The notes below the pieces were generated by a model. That model saw nothing but the letters and a program-made list of their open reading frames with translations. It did not search any database and was not told the DNA's origin. A program made the position numbers and the translations under genes. 64,000 nt of DNA, from NCBI RefSeq assembly GCF_002754475.1, contig NZ_PEFL01000001.1, positions 1,116,001-1,180,000 of the forward strand, given 5' to 3'. How positions within the stretch are numbered: the stretch's first letter is position 1; every line of letters starts with the position of its first letter. Origin of the DNA: Comamonas sp. 26 (GTDB taxonomy: Bacteria > Pseudomonadota > Gammaproteobacteria > Burkholderiales > Burkholderiaceae_C). This document shows positions 60,408 to 64,000 of the stretch, one piece after another.

Positions 60408-62024
60408 TTACAGAAAGCCTTCTATCGGCAGCCAGCTCAGCACCCGCACCATGGCGCGTTTGAACCAGCTGGTGCCGGGGTCGTGGCTGAAGGTTTGCGG
60501 CTGACCTGTTTCACTGATCCATTGCAGCTTGCCGCTGGCATCCAGTTGTACCTTGTAGGCCAGCATGGGCAGGTACTGATCGAGAGTCTGGCTGACCTCT
60601 TGCGCCAGTTTGGGATCCAGTATGACCAGCCCCTGCTCGGTATTGAGCAGAGCCGAGCGCGGGTCGAAATTGAAGGAGCCAACAAACAGGCGCTGCCCAT
60701 CAATGGCAAAGGTCTTGGCGTGCAGGCTGGCGCCTGAGCTGCCAGCCACTCCACCCTTGCTGCCGCTGAAGGCAGCGGGCGATGGCGCCTCGCCATAGGC
60801 TTTGGGCGGATTGCGGGGTTGCAGATTGATCTGGCGGCGCATTTCGTACAGCTCGACCCCGAGTTTGAGCAGGGGCTTGCGATACTGCTCATAGCCAGCG
60901 TGCACGGCGGCTACGTCGGTGGCCTCAAGGCTATTGGTCAGAATGCGCACCTTGATGCCTTGTGCGCGCATTTGTGCAAAGGCGTTGATGCCGGCCTGCG
61001 TGGGCACAAAGTAGGGCGAGATCAGATCCAGCGACTGGGCTGGTGTGCCAATGGCCGGTTGCAACTGGGCCAGCAACAAGTCTTCTTTGCCAGACTGACT
61101 CAAGACCTTGGAGGGGTCGTCGCTGACCAGCGTGGCGGCAGCCCATTCCAGCGGCAGATTGCCCGAGAGCAAATCCTGGCTGAAGCGACTTTGCTGTACG
61201 GCCTGAATATAGGCCTGGGATTCAGGCCGCAGGGTGTCTGCCTGCAGGCTGCTATAGACCTGCTGCACGGCTTGCTCTGGCATCGGCGGCAGCAGGCTGG
61301 CGCTAGGGTAAGCGGACTGGCTGTTCCAGTAACGATCAAAATCGTGGCCAATATCGGGTACCACGGTGCCGACAGCGACTACATCAAGGTCGGCAAACAG
61401 CACGCCATCCGTGGCGGCAAAGTACTCGTCGCCAATATTGCGACCCCCGACGATGGAGGCCTGGTTATCTGCCGTAAAGCCCTTGTTATGCATGCGCCGC
61501 TGGGTGCGCGAGAACTCTGTGACATAGCCCAGCACCTTGGGTGTGCGCACGGCAAAGGGGTTGAACAGGCGCACTTCAATGTTCGGGTGCTGATCCAGCG
61601 CGGCCAGCGTGGCGTCCATGCCAGCGGTGCCGCCGTCGTCCAGCAGCAGACGTACGCGCACGCTGCGGTTGGCGGCCTGCAGCAGTTCATTGAGCAGCAG
61701 ATGGCCCGTGGTGTCGTTGCGCCAGATGTAGTACTGCACATCCAGCGTGTGCTGCGCCGCCCGGGCCAGCAGGGCGCGGGCGGCGTACGCGGCATAGGCA
61801 TCGCTAAGCGGGTGGATGCCGCTCAGCTTGGGGTGCGCTTGCTGCAGTGGGGCGAGTGCTTGACCGAGTCGTGACTGGATTGCAGCTTCCGTACTCAGTG
61901 AGTGCGAGGTGGTGCGCTCGGGCATGGGCGGCAGGCTGCAGCCGGTGAGCAGGCCCGCGATCAGCAAGGCGGCCGTGCTGGGCCACAGGGAAAGTGCGGA
62001 GCGAAGGGCCTGTGTGTATTGCAT
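60408..62024 (-). CDS. Phospholipase D family protein, ClsC-like cardiolipin synthase
   Basis: A 538-residue probable lipoprotein with two phospholipase D HKD motifs: RRMHNKGFTADNQASIVGGR around residue 155 and SLHAKTFAIDGQRLFVGSFN around 430, each with the downstream Gly and Asn/Asp pattern. The N-terminus ALLIAGLLTGCSLPPMPERT is a lipoprotein signal (lipobox LTGC). Residues about 85-120 contain ALLARAAQHTLDVQYYIWRN, the classic opening of ClsC-type cardiolipin synthases, which use phosphatidylethanolamine and phosphatidylglycerol. In ClsC a partner YmdB stimulates activity; none is nearby. ATG 62024 is used rather than 62051. It follows phoD with a 45-base gap on the same strand. Confidence 0.88.
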   Translation of the reverse strand: MQYTQALRSALSLWPSTAALLIAGLLTGCSLPPMPERTTSHSLSTEAAIQSRLGQALAPLQQAHPKLSGIHPLSDAYAAYAARALLARAAQHTLDVQYYIWRNDTTGHLLLNELLQAANRSVRVRLLLDDGGTAGMDATLAALDQHPNIEVRLFNPFAVRTPKVLGYVTEFSRTQRRMHNKGFTADNQASIVGGRNIGDEYFAATDGVLFADLDVVAVGTVVPDIGHDFDRYWNSQSAYPSASLLPPMPEQAVQQVYSSLQADTLRPESQAYIQAVQQSRFSQDLLSGNLPLEWAAATLVSDDPSKVLSQSGKEDLLLAQLQPAIGTPAQSLDLISPYFVPTQAGINAFAQMRAQGIKVRILTNSLEATDVAAVHAGYEQYRKPLLKLGVELYEMRRQINLQPRNPPKAYGEAPSPAAFSGSKGGVAGSSGASLHAKTFAIDGQRLFVGSFNFDPRSALLNTEQGLVILDPKLAQEVSQTLDQYLPMLAYKVQLDASGKLQWISETGQPQTFSHDPGTSWFKRAMVRVLSWLPIEGFL

Positions 62025-62068
62025 CGCGCCAGTATGCCGCAGGCCTGTCAATGACTTTGAGGAAACTC

Positions 62069-63676
62069 TCAGGCGACTTTCTCGGGGCCGGGCCTGCCGT
62101 CTTGCACGACAAACCGGGCCAAGCTGTAGATGCTGCTGTCGGCCTGCAAGGGGTTGGTGACGGCGCGCAGCTCGCAGCTCATGGCTTGCGGCGTGATATT
62201 GAACAGGCTGTAGCCGCGCTCTTCGCTGCGGGCATAAAGCACCTGCGGGTTGTGAGCGACGATGGCATCGACCTTGGCCTGCGTGGTGCCGCTGCGCGAG
62301 CTGATGGAGGTGCCGCAGAACTCGCTGGCGACGATGGGGTTATCGCGTCCCGGTGCTTGCGCGCTTTGCTGGGCAATGGCGCAGACATAGTTCTGGTGAA
62401 TGTCGCCGCCCAGCACCACGGTGTTGCGCGGGCGGGTTTGGCTGATCTGGCTCACCAGACGCTGGCGCGCTTGTGGGTAGCCGTCCCAGCTGTCGGTGGA
62501 TTGCTTGCCGTTCTTGAAGCTGCGTGGGGAGAACAGTGTGGTCTGCACCAGCGATGTCCAGCGCGGTGCGGTGGCCGCGTTGCGTGCATCGGCCTGCAGT
62601 TGCTGGCCCAGCCAGCGTTCTTGCTCCCAGCCCAGAAAGCTGCGCGCCGGATCTTGCAAGGCTGTGCAGGTTTCGGTATCGACTGTGCCGGTGCTGGCTT
62701 GGCCAGGTGTGCGGCAGGCTTGCAGGTCGCGGTACTGGCGGCCGTCCAGCATGTGCAGCCGTGCCAGTCGCCCCCAGTTCAGCGTGCGGTACAGGGCCAG
62801 CCCTTGTCGGTTGCGCAGCATGATGGCGGGGCGCAGCGGCATGTTTTCATAAAAGGCCTGCCAGGCGGCCATGCGTCTTTCTAAAAAGTGAGCATGCTCC
62901 CCACGTCCATATTGAGCTGCATAGTCATTTTCTACTTCATGGTCGTCCCAGATGACGGACCAGTTGCACACGGCATGGGCGGCTTGCAGGTGCGCATCGC
63001 TTTTGTGCAGGGCATAGCGGTCGCGGTAGTCCTGCAGTGTGCGGGCTGTGCGCAAAGGCTGGGGGCGGGCCAGTCCTTCGGCTTTTTCTGGCTGGGCATA
63101 TTCATAGATGTAGTCGCCCAGGAACAGAACCATGTCCGGTGCATCCTGCGCGACTTGCCGCCATGCGGTGTAAAAACCGTGTTCCCAGCGCTGGCAGGAC
63201 GCTACTGCCAGGCGTAGCTGGCGAGCATCGGCCCCTACCTGCGGAGCGGTGCGGGCGCGGCCTGTGGTGCTGACCGCATCGCCGTGCATGAACCTGTAGA
63301 AGTACCAGCGGTCGGGTGCCAGTCCATCGATCTGTATGCGCACGCTATGGCCCCATTCGGCGGTGGCCGTGGTGCTGCCGCTGGCAATGATCTGGCGGAA
63401 CTGCTCGTCATGCGCGACTTCCCAGTACACCTTCATGGGCACCAGTTGCGGCGCATCCTCCATGCCCAGTGATTCTGGCGGGGCGGTCAGTCGTGACCAG
63501 ATAAGAATGTTGTCGCTTTGGGCATCACCGCTGGCGACACCCAGCGTGAAGGGGTTGTAGCCCAAAGTGCTGCTGGCGCGGGCCCATGCAGGCAGGCTGC
63601 CTGCCGTTGTGGCAAAGCCAGAGGCAATGAGGAAGCGGCGGCGCTGCAGGGTGGTGGCGTTTTTCAGATCGGACAT
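62069..63676 (-). CDS. phoD: PhoD-type alkaline phosphatase/phosphodiesterase
   Basis: A 535-residue extracytoplasmic PhoD-family enzyme, releasing phosphate from esters. The twin-arginine signal is QRRRFLIASGFATTAGSLPA with cleavage after AWA near residue 32. An N-terminal Fn3-like domain (YNPFTLGVASGDAQSDNILI) precedes the calcineurin-like core: metal ligands in FLGDYIYEYAQP, VIWDDHEVENDY and VVLGGDIHQNYVCAIA, with EFCGTSIS further on. It ends RFVVQDGRPGPEKVA. Such enzymes are usually under phosphate (PhoB) control, but I saw no convincing Pho box. The neighbouring phospholipase D gene may act on membrane phospholipids in the same compartment. Confidence 0.9.
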   Translation of the reverse strand: MSDLKNATTLQRRRFLIASGFATTAGSLPAWARASSTLGYNPFTLGVASGDAQSDNILIWSRLTAPPESLGMEDAPQLVPMKVYWEVAHDEQFRQIIASGSTTATAEWGHSVRIQIDGLAPDRWYFYRFMHGDAVSTTGRARTAPQVGADARQLRLAVASCQRWEHGFYTAWRQVAQDAPDMVLFLGDYIYEYAQPEKAEGLARPQPLRTARTLQDYRDRYALHKSDAHLQAAHAVCNWSVIWDDHEVENDYAAQYGRGEHAHFLERRMAAWQAFYENMPLRPAIMLRNRQGLALYRTLNWGRLARLHMLDGRQYRDLQACRTPGQASTGTVDTETCTALQDPARSFLGWEQERWLGQQLQADARNAATAPRWTSLVQTTLFSPRSFKNGKQSTDSWDGYPQARQRLVSQISQTRPRNTVVLGGDIHQNYVCAIAQQSAQAPGRDNPIVASEFCGTSISSRSGTTQAKVDAIVAHNPQVLYARSEERGYSLFNITPQAMSCELRAVTNPLQADSSIYSLARFVVQDGRPGPEKVA

Positions 63677-63757
63677 GACGGTGAGATGAATACGGTCTGC
63701 TGGCAGTATGCGCGCCGCTCATCTTGTTTTTGTGAACACCGCCATGGTGCCCTTTAT

Positions 63758-64000
63758 TTACGGGTTGACCATCACCAGCTTGCCCTGGACCTGGCGCGAG
63801 CCCATGCGCTCGTAGGCGGCAAACAGCTCGCTCATGGGCATGGTGCGGTCAATGACGGGCTTGATCTTGCCCTGGTCGTACCACTGGGCCAGCTCCTGCA
63901 TCATGGCGGCGTTGTTGTGTGGCTCGCGCTTGGCAAAATCGCCCCAGAAAACACCAACCAGCGATGCGCCCTTGAGCAAGGCCAGATTCAACGGCAGTGA
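63758..64000 (-). CDS. Quinone oxidoreductase/zinc-type alcohol dehydrogenase, C-terminal part
   Basis: Runs off the right edge; only the last 80 residues are present. NLALLKGASLVGVFWGDFAK and MMQELAQWYDQGKIKPVIDR, then PMSELFAAYERMGSRQVQGK and LVMVNP, are the typical end of NADPH:quinone oxidoreductase (QOR) members of the medium-chain dehydrogenase superfamily. It probably uses NADPH; the catalytic domain lies outside the window. It reads toward phoD on the same strand, with an 81-base gap, so the two may be co-transcribed. No zinc ligands are visible in this part. Confidence 0.8.
   Translation of the reverse strand, partial: SLPLNLALLKGASLVGVFWGDFAKREPHNNAAMMQELAQWYDQGKIKPVIDRTMPMSELFAAYERMGSRQVQGKLVMVNP

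Overview
The window looks like a core chromosomal stretch of a betaproteobacterium of the family Comamonadaceae, most likely Comamonas or a close relative. This is an inference from gene content: Bug-type solute receptors, a ribB-ribH-nusB-aminotransferase-ybgC-tolQRA gene order, G+C-rich coding sequence, and small palindromic repeats built on an AGCGCTT core after many stop codons. No rRNA, tRNA or CRISPR array was seen, and no convincing undescribed multi-gene system was found. About sixty protein genes can be supported.

Layout. 1-3.7 kb: a carboxylate-handling cluster (end of one Bug receptor, an M20 amidohydrolase, a second Bug receptor, a class III CoA-transferase), followed by the wreck of an anti-sigma-factor-like gene. 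4.3-7.2 kb: aconitase acnA. 7.2-11.2 kb: a VOC protein and an iron-uptake pair (PepSY membrane protein and FecA-like TonB receptor). 11.4-17.3 kb: an orphan ParB-like protein, tRNA hydroxylation protein TrhP, two LysR regulators, a TauE/SafE exporter and an SRPBCC protein. 17.5-24.5 kb, minus strand: a 2Fe-2S ferredoxin, ribB (with a degenerate GTP-cyclohydrolase half), ribH, nusB, a PLP aminotransferase, ybgC, tolQ, tolR and tolA. tolB and pal do not follow.

25-32 kb is the only accessory-looking part: an alpha/beta hydrolase lipoprotein, a frameshifted tyrosine recombinase, a ferric-reductase-like flavocytochrome, a GcvA-type LysR divergent from a LysE exporter, and a decayed 811-bp IS5-family element flanked by TA. 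The palindromic repeats are almost absent here.

32-64 kb returns to housekeeping genes: an SDR of the MFE-2 type, gshA, a chemoreceptor, two small overlapping genes, ylqF, a PAS-GGDEF-EAL protein, a second M20 hydrolase, a DHH phosphoesterase, an RluA-type pseudouridine synthase, an EamA/RarD permease, meso-diaminopimelate dehydrogenase, an MFS exporter, a MoaF-like protein, two lipoproteins, an M23 peptidase, a YdgA-like protein, glnS, aroQ, an alpha/beta hydrolase overlapping arfB, a carboxylesterase, an SMR exporter, a ParD-like/map pair, a ClsC-like phospholipase D, PhoD and the end of a quinone oxidoreductase.

The points most worth a second look are the dispersed palindrome family (some copies double as terminators, and one seems to lie in frame inside acnA), the ParD-like/map operon, a possible unannotated RNA around 24.9 kb, and several small or broken genes: the anti-sigma remnant at 3.8 kb, the apparent frameshift at 55.6 kb and a 22-codon membrane peptide at 51.8 kb.
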